A stretch of 64,000 nucleotides of DNA, taken from assembly GCF_030317035.1 (NCBI RefSeq), contig NZ_JASZYK010000001.1, positions 744,001-808,000 of the forward strand, given 5' to 3'. Below are positions 47,560-56,723 of this stretch, one piece after another. Made by a program: the position numbers and the translations under genes. This DNA is from Variovorax sp. J22G73. Its GTDB lineage: Bacteria > Pseudomonadota > Gammaproteobacteria > Burkholderiales > Burkholderiaceae_C. How positions within the stretch are numbered: position 1 is the first letter of the stretch; each line of letters opens with the position of its first letter. The notes beneath the pieces were generated by a model. That model was given only the letters and a program-made list of their open reading frames with translations, had not been told where the DNA came from and searched no databases.

Positions 47560-48324
47560 CTACCGCTGCCCACTGGGCAGCAGCAGGTGCTTCGCCCCGA
47601 TGTGCGCTTCCATCTCGTGCATGTGGTGCTCCGCGTCGACCATGTGCTCGGCCATCAGGCGCCGCACTTCGTCCGCGTCTTCCTTGCGGTAGGCGGCCAG
47701 CAACTGCGTGTGGTAGTCGACGTTGGTCTCGCCGAAGTGGTGGTGGTCCAGCGCCTTCTTGTAGACCACGAGGTCGCGCAGCAGGTCGTTCAGGAAGCGG
47801 CACATGAAGGAAAGCACCGGATTGGGGCAGCTTTCGGCCAGCATGGTGTGAAAGGCCAGTTCGGCCTCGCGCTGCGTGCGCAGCTCATCCTCGTTGGTGG
47901 GCTCGACAGTGCACAGGCGCACGTTGGCTTCGAGCTTCTCGAACTGCTCGGGCGTGAGCTTGCCGACCACGCTCACCGCCAGTTCGGGCTCCAGCGCCTT
48001 GCGCAGCTGGTAGATGTGGTGCCCGTCGAGGTGGTGAAAGTGCAGGAAGTTGCGCAGCGGCTCCGACGCATGGTCCACCGACACCTGCTGCAGGTACGCG
48101 CCACCGCCCGGGCCGGTGCGAATGGCGACGAGGCCGCGCACCTCCAGCGCCTTCAGCGCCTCGCGCACGGTGCTCTTCGAATAGCCGAAGAGCTCGATCA
48201 GTTCCTTCTCGTTGGGCAACCGGTCGCCGGGCTGCTTGCGCTCCGCCACGATCCAGCGCTTGACGTCTTCGACGATGACGTCCGAGAGCTTTTGCCGCTT
48301 CGGGCGGTTCTGCCCCACTCTCAT
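47560..48324 (-). CDS. FadR-type GntR transcriptional regulator
   Basis: A 254-residue regulator. The winged HTH (about residues 13-80) includes GDRLPNEKELIELFGYSKST and VREALKALEVRGLV. The FCD ligand domain follows, with metal-binding His residues in HHHFGETNVDYHTQL and AEHMVDAEHHMHEMEAH. FadR/FCD regulators bind carboxylate or amino-acid ligands and usually repress an adjacent catabolic operon. It is divergent from the second Liv operon, with a 251-base gap holding an AT-rich promoter-like stretch, so it probably controls that operon. Confidence 0.9.
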   Translation of the reverse strand: MRVGQNRPKRQKLSDVIVEDVKRWIVAERKQPGDRLPNEKELIELFGYSKSTVREALKALEVRGLVAIRTGPGGGAYLQQVSVDHASEPLRNFLHFHHLDGHHIYQLRKALEPELAVSVVGKLTPEQFEKLEANVRLCTVEPTNEDELRTQREAELAFHTMLAESCPNPVLSFMCRFLNDLLRDLVVYKKALDHHHFGETNVDYHTQLLAAYRKEDADEVRRLMAEHMVDAEHHMHEMEAHIGAKHLLLPSGQR

Positions 48325-48433
48325 TCACACGCTCCATGCCCATCGGGAGATGCGCGGGATGCGCAACAGCGGGCGATCTTAAACGGCGTCATGCGAGGGC
48401 CCTCTCTGGCGTTGGGTACGGGTTTTGCTAGCG

Positions 48434-48474
48434 GGTTTTTACCAGCATATTAATCCTATTTATCCGCTTAAATT
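48434..48474. promoter_or_regulatory. AT-rich promoter-like stretch upstream of the second Liv operon
   Basis: This is a 40-base island of clearly lower GC in the FadR/Liv-2 divergent gap, containing CATATTAAT and TTAAATTC. The surrounding TGCTAG...CAGCA half-sites (around 48426-48447) form an imperfect palindrome. Exact -35/-10 elements and the regulator site cannot be fixed by eye. Confidence 0.35.
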
Positions 48475-48510
48475 CGCCCGCATTCGCAGGCATCCACGTT
48501 CCGTTCCCAC

Positions 48511-48554
48511 CTCAACCGCTCCTCAAGCGCTCCTCAACCGCTCCTCAACTTTCC
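48511..48554. repeat. 11-bp tandem repeat (four units) in the leader of the second Liv operon
   Basis: CTCAACCGCTC, CTCAAGCGCTC, CTCAACCGCTC and CTCAACTTTCC follow each other without gaps, ending 21 bases before the binding-protein ATG. The array lies between the AT-rich promoter stretch and the ribosome site, so it should be in the transcribed leader. Confidence 0.85.
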
Positions 48555-48575
48555 CCCACGACCGGAGAACCCACC

Positions 48576-49781
48576 ATGCAACGCAGACACCTCCTCCAGC
48601 TCGCCGCCCTGTCGGCCGCCCCGGCCTCGCTCCTGGCGAGCCGCTCGGTCTTCGCGCAATCGGCCGAGGCCATCCGCTTCGGCTGCCCGGTGCCGATGTC
48701 GGGCGCCTTCGCGGCCAACGGCAAGTTCGCCGACCTGGGCATGAAGCTGGCCATCGAGCAGTACGGCAGCGTGCTGAAGCGCCCGCTGGCCTACACGGTG
48801 CTCGACACCGAAGGCAAGCCCGCGACCGCCGTGCGCAAGGTGCAGGAAGCCTCGCAGCAGCAGGGCGCGAAGTTCTTCGCGGGCGGCATCCTGTCGTCCG
48901 AAGCCCTGGCCATGGGCAAGGAGGCCGAGAAGGCCGGCGGCCTGTTCATCACCACCGCGGGCGCGGACGAAATCACCGGCAAAGACTGCAACCCCGCCAC
49001 CTTCCGCTGGTCGGTGCCCACCTTCGGCGCCATCGAGCAGACGGTGCGCCCGCTGATCGCCTCCATGCCGAAGGCCAGGCGCTGGTACACCATCACGCCG
49101 CAGTACGTGTTCGGCGACGGCCTGCTGAGCGCGGCCAAGAACATCTTCCAGGAGAAGGGCATCGAGCACGTGGGCAACAGCTACCACTCGCTCAACGAGA
49201 AGGAGTTCAGCGGCTACCTCACCAACGCCATGGCCGCCAAGCCCGACGTGCTGCTGCTGCTGAACTTCGGCGCGCAGTCGTCGGCGGCACTGCGCCAGGC
49301 GGTGAGCTTCGGCATGCACAAGAACATGACCATCCTCATGGCCTGGGCCTCGGGCCTGGAGCAGTTCGACGAGCTGGGCGCCGACCTGTGCGACGGCGTG
49401 TACTTCGGCGCGCAGTACTGGCACACGGCCGACACCCCGCTCAACAAGGACCTGGTCAAGCGCACGGCCGACAAGCTGAAGATCGTGCCCAACTACAGCC
49501 TGGCCGGCTCGTACATCTGCACCAAGATCCTGATCGACGGCATCGTCAAGGCCGGCACGGTCGACCAGAAGGCCGTCATCGCCGCGCTGGAAGGCATGAA
49601 GTACGACGGCCTCACCGGCGCCGAAGAAATCCGCAAGGCCGACCACCAGGTGGTGAAGGACTACTACCTGCTCAAGGGCAAGGCCAAGTCGAAGATGGCG
49701 AACCCGGCCGACTACGTGGACGTGGTGAGTTCGGGCAAGTCGTTCCTGTCCGTCGACAAGACAGGCTGCAAGTTGAGCTAA
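48576..49781 (+). CDS. ABC transporter substrate-binding protein, Liv/amide-urea family, system 2
   Basis: A 401-residue periplasmic binding protein. The N terminus MQRRHLLQLAAL with a hydrophobic run ending SVFAQ resembles a twin-arginine signal. The mature region has the type I fold IRFGCPVPMSGAFAANGKFA with LDTEGKPATAVRKVQEA, and the last part resembles amide/urea-type rather than classical leucine binders. It heads an operon with LivHMGF, a carbamoylase-type hydrolase and an M81 peptidase, so its ligand is probably an N-carbamoyl or cyclic amide compound. The ribosome site is CGGAGAAC, nine bases upstream. Confidence 0.88.
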   Translation: MQRRHLLQLAALSAAPASLLASRSVFAQSAEAIRFGCPVPMSGAFAANGKFADLGMKLAIEQYGSVLKRPLAYTVLDTEGKPATAVRKVQEASQQQGAKFFAGGILSSEALAMGKEAEKAGGLFITTAGADEITGKDCNPATFRWSVPTFGAIEQTVRPLIASMPKARRWYTITPQYVFGDGLLSAAKNIFQEKGIEHVGNSYHSLNEKEFSGYLTNAMAAKPDVLLLLNFGAQSSAALRQAVSFGMHKNMTILMAWASGLEQFDELGADLCDGVYFGAQYWHTADTPLNKDLVKRTADKLKIVPNYSLAGSYICTKILIDGIVKAGTVDQKAVIAALEGMKYDGLTGAEEIRKADHQVVKDYYLLKGKAKSKMANPADYVDVVSSGKSFLSVDKTGCKLS

Positions 49782-49828
49782 CCCCCAGGCTTGCCCACTG
49801 CGCGTGGCCTCCAACCCCCTTCAGGGGC

Positions 49829-49865
49829 AACACCCGCGGCCCGGCAAAGCCGGTTCCGCGGTGTT
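49829..49865. repeat. REP-like palindromic intergenic element
   Basis: AACACC (49829-49834) pairs with GGTGTT (49860-49865), GCGG (49836-49839) with CCGC (49856-49859) and CCGGC (49841-49845) with GCCGG (49849-49853) around an AAA loop. CCCCCTTCAGGGG (49815-49827) flanks it. It lies between the binding-protein and permease genes; the sequence style is that of dispersed Comamonadaceae intergenic palindromes. Confidence 0.55.
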
Positions 49866-49907
49866 CTTTAGGGGGCACCGCATTCGAGCCTGTCATTACG
49901 CATAACC

Positions 49908-50768
49908 ATGTCTGTCTACCTGCTCCAGACCATCAACGGAATCGGCATCGGCATGCTGTATTTCCTGCTGGCCGTTGGCTTGTCCATCGTGTTCGGCCTG
50001 CTGCGCTTCGTGAACTTCGCGCACGGCGCATTCTACCTGCTGGGTGCCTACCTGTGCTACCAGGCCATGCAGTGGGGCTTGGACTTCTGGGTCGCGCTGG
50101 TGGTGGTGCCGCTCGTGGTGGGCGCGCTCGGCTGGCTGGCCGAGAAGCTGCTGCTGCGCCGCGTGTACGCCAAGCCGCACGAGTTCCACATCCTGGTCAC
50201 CGTGGGCCTGGCGCTGGCGGTGCAAGAGATCGTCATCGTGTTCTGGGGCCCGCTGGGCAACAGCGTGCCCACGCCCGACCTGCTGCAGGGCGTGGTGATG
50301 TGGGGCAGCTTCATCTACCCGAAGTACCGGCTGTTCGTCATCGGCTTCACCGCCGTGCTCGCGGTGCTGCTGTGGTGGGTGCTCGAAGGCACGCGCCTGG
50401 GCAGCGCGGTGCGCGCGGGCAGCGAATCGACCGAGATGGTGTCGCTGCTGGGCATCAACGTGTTCCGCGTGTTCAGCCTGGTGTTCGCGCTGGGCGCGGC
50501 CACCGCGGCGCTGGCCGGCGTGCTGGCCGCGCCCATTCGCGGCGCCGAGCCGTTCATGGGGGTGGAGGCGCTCAGCGTGGCCTTCGTGGTGGTGGTGATC
50601 GGGGGGCTCGGCAGCTTCGGCGGCGCGCTGGTCGGCGGGCTGCTGATCGGCATCGTGCAGAGCCTGATGAGCACCATCTGGCCGCCGGGCGCGAGCCTGA
50701 TGATCTACGTCGCGATGGGGGCCGTGCTCCTGCTGCGCCCGCATGGCCTGCTCGGCCGCAGAGGATGA
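49908..50768 (+). CDS. Branched-chain amino-acid/amide ABC transporter permease (LivH-like), system 2
   Basis: A 286-residue inner-membrane permease. LivH features are LLQTINGIGIGMLYFLLAVG, RFVNFAHGAFYLLGAYL, the coupling loop GSAVRAGSESTEMVSLLGIN and IGGLGSFGGALVGG. It is followed by livM with a four-base overlap (ATGA). The gap from the binding-protein gene holds a REP-like hairpin that could lower downstream expression. It belongs to the same importer class as system 1, but the sequences clearly differ, so they are not recent duplicates. Confidence 0.9.
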   Translation: MSVYLLQTINGIGIGMLYFLLAVGLSIVFGLLRFVNFAHGAFYLLGAYLCYQAMQWGLDFWVALVVVPLVVGALGWLAEKLLLRRVYAKPHEFHILVTVGLALAVQEIVIVFWGPLGNSVPTPDLLQGVVMWGSFIYPKYRLFVIGFTAVLAVLLWWVLEGTRLGSAVRAGSESTEMVSLLGINVFRVFSLVFALGAATAALAGVLAAPIRGAEPFMGVEALSVAFVVVVIGGLGSFGGALVGGLLIGIVQSLMSTIWPPGASLMIYVAMGAVLLLRPHGLLGRRG

Positions 50769-51763
50769 CCCACGCCATGCCAAGAAAATATTCATTCCTG
50801 CTGGCGCTCGTCGTCGCGCTCGGCCTGCCGCTGGTGCTGCGCTCGGGCTCGCTCGCGAGCGAAGTGCTCATCTACGGCCTTGCCGCGGTGGGCTGCAACC
50901 TGCTGCTGGGCTACACGGGGCTGCTCTCGTTCGGCCAGGGCATCTTCTTCGGGCTGGGCAGCTACACCATCGCCATCCTGCTCACGCGGCTGCAGGTGCC
51001 CATGCCGCTGGCGCTGCTCGCGGCCGTGGCCATGGGCGCGCTGGGCGCGGCGGTGGTCGGGTGGGTGGCCATTCGCCAGCGCGGCACCTACTTCGTGATG
51101 CTCACGCTGGCCTTCGCGCAGATGTTCTATTTCGTGGCGTACACCGCCTCGGGCCTCACCGGTGGAGACAACGGCCTGCTCGACGTGCCGCGCCCCGCCT
51201 TCATGGACACGCCGTGGAAGTACTACGCCTTCGTGGCGGTGGTCTTCCTGATCGCGTTCGCGTTGCTGCTGCGCGTGACCGACTCGGTGTTCGGCCGCAC
51301 GCTGCTGGCCATTCGCGACAACGAGGACCGCGCCGCCGCGGTGGGCTACGACCTGAAGCGCTTCAAGCTGCTGGCCTTCGTCATCTCCGGCGCCGTCACC
51401 GGCCTGGCGGGCGGGCTGCACGCGATGATGACCGGCATCGCGCCGCTGTCGAACGCCGAGTACCACACCAGCGAGATGATCCTGGTCATCACCGTCATCG
51501 GTGGCACCGGCAACCTGTTCGCCTCGGTTCTGGGCTCGGCCTTCTATGTGCTGCTGGCCGACTGGCTCTCCACGCTGTGGCCGCGCTGGCTGCTGCTGCT
51601 GGGGCTGCTGCTGATCGGCGTGAGCATCGGCATGCAGCGCGGGCTGTGGGGCCTGGGCGAGAGCGCCTGGCGCCGCGTGTTCCGCAAGGCCGTGCCTGAA
51701 ACAGCAACGTCAAAGGCGACAAAAGCGACCCCCGCGGTCGCTGCGCAGGGAGACAAGGCATGA
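50765..51763 (+). CDS. Branched-chain amino-acid/amide ABC transporter permease (LivM-like), system 2
   Basis: A 332-residue inner-membrane permease with LivM markers AAVGCNLLLGYTGLLSFGQG, RGTYFVMLTLAFAQM and the coupling loop LLAIRDNEDRAAAVGYD. A polar Ala/Thr/Lys tail of about 25 residues follows. The ATG at 50765 overlaps the livH stop; the ATG at 50777 is an alternative. The frame is open for 2.3 kb upstream without being coding there. The stop overlaps livG by four bases. Confidence 0.9.
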   Translation: MTHAMPRKYSFLLALVVALGLPLVLRSGSLASEVLIYGLAAVGCNLLLGYTGLLSFGQGIFFGLGSYTIAILLTRLQVPMPLALLAAVAMGALGAAVVGWVAIRQRGTYFVMLTLAFAQMFYFVAYTASGLTGGDNGLLDVPRPAFMDTPWKYYAFVAVVFLIAFALLLRVTDSVFGRTLLAIRDNEDRAAAVGYDLKRFKLLAFVISGAVTGLAGGLHAMMTGIAPLSNAEYHTSEMILVITVIGGTGNLFASVLGSAFYVLLADWLSTLWPRWLLLLGLLLIGVSIGMQRGLWGLGESAWRRVFRKAVPETATSKATKATPAVAAQGDKA

Positions 51764-52527
51764 GCGACGTTCTCATCGAAGCCATTGGCGTCACCAAGCA
51801 CTACGGCAAGTTCGCCGCGCTGGGCGGCGTCGACCTGAAGATCAAGCGCAACACCGTGCACTCGGTGATCGGGCCGAACGGCGCGGGCAAGACCACGCTG
51901 TTCCACATGCTCACGGGCACCGGCACTACCACGGGCGGGCGCATCGTGTTCGACGGCCACGACGTGACGCGCGAGCCCGACCACAAGCGCGTGCAGCGCG
52001 GCATGGCGCGCTCGTTCCAGGTCACCAGCCTGTTCGCGAGCCTGTCGGTGCGCGAGAACCTGCGCGTGGCCGCGCAGGGCATCGCGCCGCGCCAGGCCAT
52101 GAACTGCTGGCGTGCGCCGGTGGGCGAGCGCGCCTGCGCCGACACCGTGGCCGAGGTGCTCGCACGCGTGGGCCTGGAGCGCCTGGCCGACACGCCCGCC
52201 AGCGTGCTGTCGCACGGCCAGCAGCGCCGCCTCGAGGTGGGCATGGCGCTGGCCGCGAAGCCCAAGGCCATCTTTCTCGACGAGCCGACCTCGGGCATGG
52301 GCATCGACGACCTCGACGACATGAAGCAGCTCATTCGCGGCCTGCGCGACGCGCACACCGTGGTGCTGATCGAGCACAACATGAACATCGTGATGGACAT
52401 CTCGGACACCGTCACCGTGATGCAGCTGGGCCGCGTGCTGGCCGAGGGGCTGCCGGGCGACATCCGCTCGGATGCGCGCGTGCGCACGGCGTACCTGGGC
52501 AACATGATCACCGGGGGAAAAGCATGA
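51760..52527 (+). CDS. Branched-chain amino-acid/amide ABC transporter ATP-binding protein (LivG-like), system 2
   Basis: A 255-residue ATPase with Walker A GPNGAGKTT, GMARSFQVTSLFASLSVREN as the LivG insertion, signature LSHGQQRRLEVGMAL (His replacing Gly) and Walker B AIFLDEPTSGMG. The H-loop is VVLIEHNMNIV. It overlaps livM by four bases at the start. Downstream, the usual overlap with livF is interrupted by a REP element. Confidence 0.92.
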   Translation: MSDVLIEAIGVTKHYGKFAALGGVDLKIKRNTVHSVIGPNGAGKTTLFHMLTGTGTTTGGRIVFDGHDVTREPDHKRVQRGMARSFQVTSLFASLSVRENLRVAAQGIAPRQAMNCWRAPVGERACADTVAEVLARVGLERLADTPASVLSHGQQRRLEVGMALAAKPKAIFLDEPTSGMGIDDLDDMKQLIRGLRDAHTVVLIEHNMNIVMDISDTVTVMQLGRVLAEGLPGDIRSDARVRTAYLGNMITGGKA

Positions 52528-52545
52528 GCCGCGTCATGTCTTGCT

Positions 52546-52656
52546 CCCTCTCCCCTTGGGGAGAGGGCGGGGGTGAGGGCAGGGGCCTTCGCACATGCAG
52601 CGGCTTTGCCATCGCCGCTGGCCCTCACCCTAGCCCTCTCCCCGAGGGGAGAGGGG
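52546..52656. repeat. REP/BIME-like composite palindrome inserted between livG and livF
   Basis: Two perfect hairpins, CCCTCTCCCC-TT-GGGGAGAGGG (52546-52567) and CCCTCTCCCC-GA-GGGGAGAGGG (52634-52655), flank an inner pair GGGTGAGGGC (52571-52580) and GCCCTCACCC (52621-52630). A central stem CAGCGGC/GCCGCTG (52598-52604 and 52614-52620) completes it. This is a nested dispersed intergenic repeat; a half-type relative lies at 32586. Confidence 0.85.
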
Positions 52657-52702
52657 ACAGCAGCCGGGGCATCGCCGGCCATCAACCAACGGAGGCGACA
52701 CG

Positions 52703-53413
<711 letters not shown>

Positions 53414-53447
53414 ACACCCGCGCCCCTCTTTTCTCATTCGCAACACC

Positions 53448-54701
53448 ATGACATCACACACCGAACTCCGCATCGACGGCCAGCGGCTCTGGAACTCCTT
53501 GATGGAGCTGGCGCAACTGGGCGCCACCGAGAAAGGCGGCGTCTGCCGCATCGCGCTGACCGAGCTCGACCGCCAGGGCCGCGACCTGTTCACGCGCTGG
53601 ATGCGCGAGGCGGGCTGCGAGGTGCGCGTGGACGCCATCGGCAACATCTTCGCGCGCCGCGCCGGCCGCGACAACGCGCTGCCCCCCGTTACCACCGGCA
53701 GCCACATCGACACCCAGCCCACCGGCGGCAAGTTCGACGGCAACTACGGCGTGCTCGCCGGGCTGGAGGTGGTGCGCGCGCTGAACGACGCCAAGGTGCA
53801 GACCGAGGCGCCGATCGAGGTGGCCGTGTGGACCAACGAAGAAGGCTCGCGCTTCGTGCCCGTGATGATGGGCTCGGGCGTGTTCGTCGATGCCTTCACG
53901 CTGGAGCACGCACTGGCCCAGCGCGACACCGAGGGCGTGAGCGTGTCCGATGCGCTGCAGGCCATCGGCTACGCGGGCAGCACGCCGGCCTCGGCCGCCG
54001 CTTCGCCGGTGGGCGCGTATTTCGAGGCGCACATCGAGCAGGGCCCGGTGCTGGAAGCCAACGAGCGCGTGATCGGCGTGGTCGAGGGCGCGCTCGGCCA
54101 GCGCTGGTACGACGTGGTGATGCAGGGCATGGAAGCGCATGCCGGCCCCACGCCGATGGAGCTGCGCAAGGACGCGCTGCTCGCCGCGTCGGAGCTCGTC
54201 ATCGAGGTGAACCGCATCGCGCTGGCGCACGCGCCGCACGCACGCGGCACGGTCGGCTGGATCGACAACTATCCGAACTCGCGCAACGTGATCCCGGGCC
54301 GCGTGAAGCTCAGCGTCGACCTGCGCGCGGCCGACGACGTGGTGCTGTCGGCCATGGACGCCGAGTTGAAGGCGGCGGTGCAGCGCATCGCCACCAAGGG
54401 CAAGGTCGTGGCCACGGTGGAGCAGGTGGTGTACTTTCCGCCGCAACCGTTCACGCCCCGGCTGGTGTCGGCGGTGCGCGACGCGGCGCAGGCGCAGGGC
54501 CTGGGCTGGATGAACGTGATCAGCGGCGCCGGCCACGATGCGGTGTACCTCGCGCGCGTGTGCCCCGCGGCGATGATCTTCGTGCCGTGCCTGGACGGCA
54601 TCAGCCACAACGAGATCGAGGACGCGCAGCCCGACCACCTCGAGGCCGGCTGCAACGTGCTGCTGCAGGCCATGCTGCAAAGCGCGGGGGTGGTGTCGTG
54701 A
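53448..54701 (+). CDS. M20-family amidohydrolase, N-carbamoyl-L-amino-acid hydrolase/allantoate amidohydrolase type
   Basis: A 417-residue zinc hydrolase of the hydantoinase/carbamoylase branch (HyuC/AllC type). Metal residues are in TGSHIDTQPTGGKFDGNYG, the EEGSRF glutamate pair (WTNEEGSRF), EAHIEQGPVLE and the final DGISHNEIED histidine. The GMEAHAGPTPM segment belongs to the lid/dimer domain. These enzymes remove the carbamoyl group from N-carbamoyl amino acids or ureides, giving the amino acid plus CO2 and NH3. It is encoded with an amide-type Liv importer and a GTGA-overlapping M81 peptidase. No hydantoinase or racemase gene is nearby, so the natural ureide is unknown. Confidence 0.88.
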   Translation: MTSHTELRIDGQRLWNSLMELAQLGATEKGGVCRIALTELDRQGRDLFTRWMREAGCEVRVDAIGNIFARRAGRDNALPPVTTGSHIDTQPTGGKFDGNYGVLAGLEVVRALNDAKVQTEAPIEVAVWTNEEGSRFVPVMMGSGVFVDAFTLEHALAQRDTEGVSVSDALQAIGYAGSTPASAAASPVGAYFEAHIEQGPVLEANERVIGVVEGALGQRWYDVVMQGMEAHAGPTPMELRKDALLAASELVIEVNRIALAHAPHARGTVGWIDNYPNSRNVIPGRVKLSVDLRAADDVVLSAMDAELKAAVQRIATKGKVVATVEQVVYFPPQPFTPRLVSAVRDAAQAQGLGWMNVISGAGHDAVYLARVCPAAMIFVPCLDGISHNEIEDAQPDHLEAGCNVLLQAMLQSAGVVS

Positions 54702-56191
54702 AGGTCCTGATCGCGCGCCTCAACCACGAGACCAACACCTTCTCGCCCGTGCCCACGCCGCTCGCGGCCTTCGGGCCCGACGGCCCCACCTTCGGCGCGC
54801 AGGCGTACGCCGACAACAAGGGCATGCGCACCGCGATGTCGGCCTTCATCGACCTGGCCGAGCAGGCGGGCGCCGCGGTGGTCACGCCGGTGTCGGCCTC
54901 GGCCAACCCGAGCGGGCCGGTCGATGCGCAGGCCTACACCACGCTCACCCAATGCATCGTGGACGCGGCGCCGGGCTGCGACGCCATCCTGCTCGACCTG
55001 CACGGCGCCATGGTGGCGCAGAACAGCGCGGACGGCGAAGGCGACCTGCTGGTGCGCCTGCGCGCCGCCGCGCCGGGCGTGCCCATTGGCGTGGCGCTCG
55101 ACCTGCACGCCAACGTGACGCCCGCAATGGTGCGCAACGCCGACGTCATCGTCGGCTTCAAGACCTATCCGCACATCGACATGTACGAGACCGGCGCGCA
55201 CGCGGGCCGCCTGCTGTTCGACCTGCTCGCCGGCCGCAGCCAGCCGCACATGCGCTGGCGCCAGCTGCCGCTGATGGCGCACACGCTGCGCAGCGCCTCG
55301 TTCACCGGCGCGATGCAGCGGGCCATCGAGGCGGCGCAGGCGGCCGAGCGGTCGGAGTCGCTGGCGGTGTCGATCCTGGCGGGCTTCTCGCTGTCGGACA
55401 TCGAGGCGCCGTGCATGAGCGTGATCGTGGTCGACGCGCAGTCGCCCGAGCGCGCGCAGGCCACGGCCGACCGCATCGCCACGCAGATGTGGAACGAGCG
55501 CGAGGCCTTCATCTACCGCAGCGAACCGCTGGCGGAATCGATTGCGCGCGCCAAGCTCATCGCGCATGGCGCCTCCAAACCGGTGCTGCTGCTCGACCAC
55601 GGGGACAACTGCATGTCCGGCGGCAGCTGCGACACCATGGACGTGCTGCAGGAGGCGCTGGCCCAGGGCCTGCACGGCATCGGCGTGGGCCCGCTGTGCG
55701 ACCCCGAGGCGGTGGCCGAGCTGGTCGCGGCGGGCGAGGGCGCCGAAGTGACGGTGGCGCTGGGCAACAAGGTGTCGCTCGAAGGCATCGGCCTGTCGAA
55801 GACGCCGGTGCGCCTGACGGGCACGGTGCGCGCCATCAGCGACGGCGACTACGTCATCACCGGCCCTACCTACACCGGCCAGCGCAGCAGCATGGGCCGC
55901 ACGGTGCTGTTCGACATCGGTGCCGCGCGCATCGTGGTGACCGAGCGCACGCAGGAGCCGTGGGACATCGGCGTGTTCGAGTGCGCGGGGCTCGACCCGC
56001 GCACCGAGCGCTTCCTGCTGCTGAAGTCGCGCATGTACTGCCGGCCGGTGTTCGTGCCGCTGTCGGCCGCGCTGGTGGAGTGCGACAGCCCGGGCGTGAC
56101 CAGCTCGGACTACGGGCTGTTCCCGTTCAGCAAGGTGCGCCGGCCGGTGTTTCCGCTGGACGCGGACGCGGCGATGGACACCACCACATAA
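54698..56191 (+). CDS. M81 family metallopeptidase (MlrC-like), copy 2
   Basis: A 497-residue MlrC/DUF1485 protein starting at a GTG that overlaps the carbamoylase stop (GTGA). The metal motifs are canonical: RLNHETNTFSP at the N terminus, LDLHANVTPAMV in the middle and LDHGDNCMSGGSCDTM later, where copy 1 has changed residues. MlrC cleaves amide bonds of linearised microcystin, but most relatives have unknown substrates. Coupling with a carbamoylase suggests it acts just before or after carbamoyl removal, perhaps opening a cyclic imide or amide. The NTF2-like gene follows after 103 bases. Confidence 0.87.
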   Translation: MKVLIARLNHETNTFSPVPTPLAAFGPDGPTFGAQAYADNKGMRTAMSAFIDLAEQAGAAVVTPVSASANPSGPVDAQAYTTLTQCIVDAAPGCDAILLDLHGAMVAQNSADGEGDLLVRLRAAAPGVPIGVALDLHANVTPAMVRNADVIVGFKTYPHIDMYETGAHAGRLLFDLLAGRSQPHMRWRQLPLMAHTLRSASFTGAMQRAIEAAQAAERSESLAVSILAGFSLSDIEAPCMSVIVVDAQSPERAQATADRIATQMWNEREAFIYRSEPLAESIARAKLIAHGASKPVLLLDHGDNCMSGGSCDTMDVLQEALAQGLHGIGVGPLCDPEAVAELVAAGEGAEVTVALGNKVSLEGIGLSKTPVRLTGTVRAISDGDYVITGPTYTGQRSSMGRTVLFDIGAARIVVTERTQEPWDIGVFECAGLDPRTERFLLLKSRMYCRPVFVPLSAALVECDSPGVTSSDYGLFPFSKVRRPVFPLDADAAMDTTT

Positions 56192-56294
56192 CGCCCACAT
56201 AACCTGCCACGTCATCGACGCGAATCGCGTGCGCCGCGACCATTCCTTCACCCCGCGCTGTTGCGGGTCGAACCCCCCGAAAGGAATGGCCACC

Positions 56295-56672
56295 ATGAAC
56301 ACCGCCGCACACGATGCCACCCAGATCGCCCGCGACTACATCGCCGTCTGGAACGAGACCGACGCCGCGCGCCGCGCCGCGCTGATCGAAGCCGGCTGGA
56401 CCGCCAACGCCCACTACATCGACCCGATGGCGCAGGCCAGCGGCCACGCGCAGATCAGCGCGCTGGTGGGCGCGGTGCACCAGCGCTTTCCGGGCTTTCG
56501 CTTCCACCTGCTGGGCAAGGCCGACGCGCACGGCGACCAGCTGCGCTTCTCGTGGACGCTCGGGCCGAGCGGGGCGCAAGACCTGATCCAGGGCACCGAC
56601 TTCGCGCAGCTCGACGCAGGCAAGCTGCGCTCGGTGACGGGCTTCCTGGACAAGGTGCCCGTGGGTGCTTGA
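56295..56672 (+). CDS. NTF2/SnoaL-like small protein
   Basis: A 125-residue cone-shaped-fold protein. AAAGGA lies nine bases before the ATG at 56295, which is preferred over the ATG three codons upstream. The pattern IARDYIAVWNETDAARRAAL with HYIDPM and GFLDKVP fits the SnoaL-like polyketide-cyclase/NTF2 family, whose members are small isomerases, cyclases or ligand binders. It is the last gene of the Liv-2 operon and may catalyse a ring-opening or isomerisation step, or be a regulator of unknown kind. It ends 51 bases from the convergent regulator gene. Confidence 0.75.
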   Translation: MNTAAHDATQIARDYIAVWNETDAARRAALIEAGWTANAHYIDPMAQASGHAQISALVGAVHQRFPGFRFHLLGKADAHGDQLRFSWTLGPSGAQDLIQGTDFAQLDAGKLRSVTGFLDKVPVGA

Positions 56673-56723
56673 TGGGGCCTGATGGCGTGTGGCGCCGCTT
56701 GATCTCTTCCTGCTGCGCAGGGC

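Noticed and set aside
48425..51763. A 1112-codon plus-strand frame
   Set aside because: The upstream two thirds are shadows of the binding-protein and livH genes; only the last 332 codons (LivM) are real.
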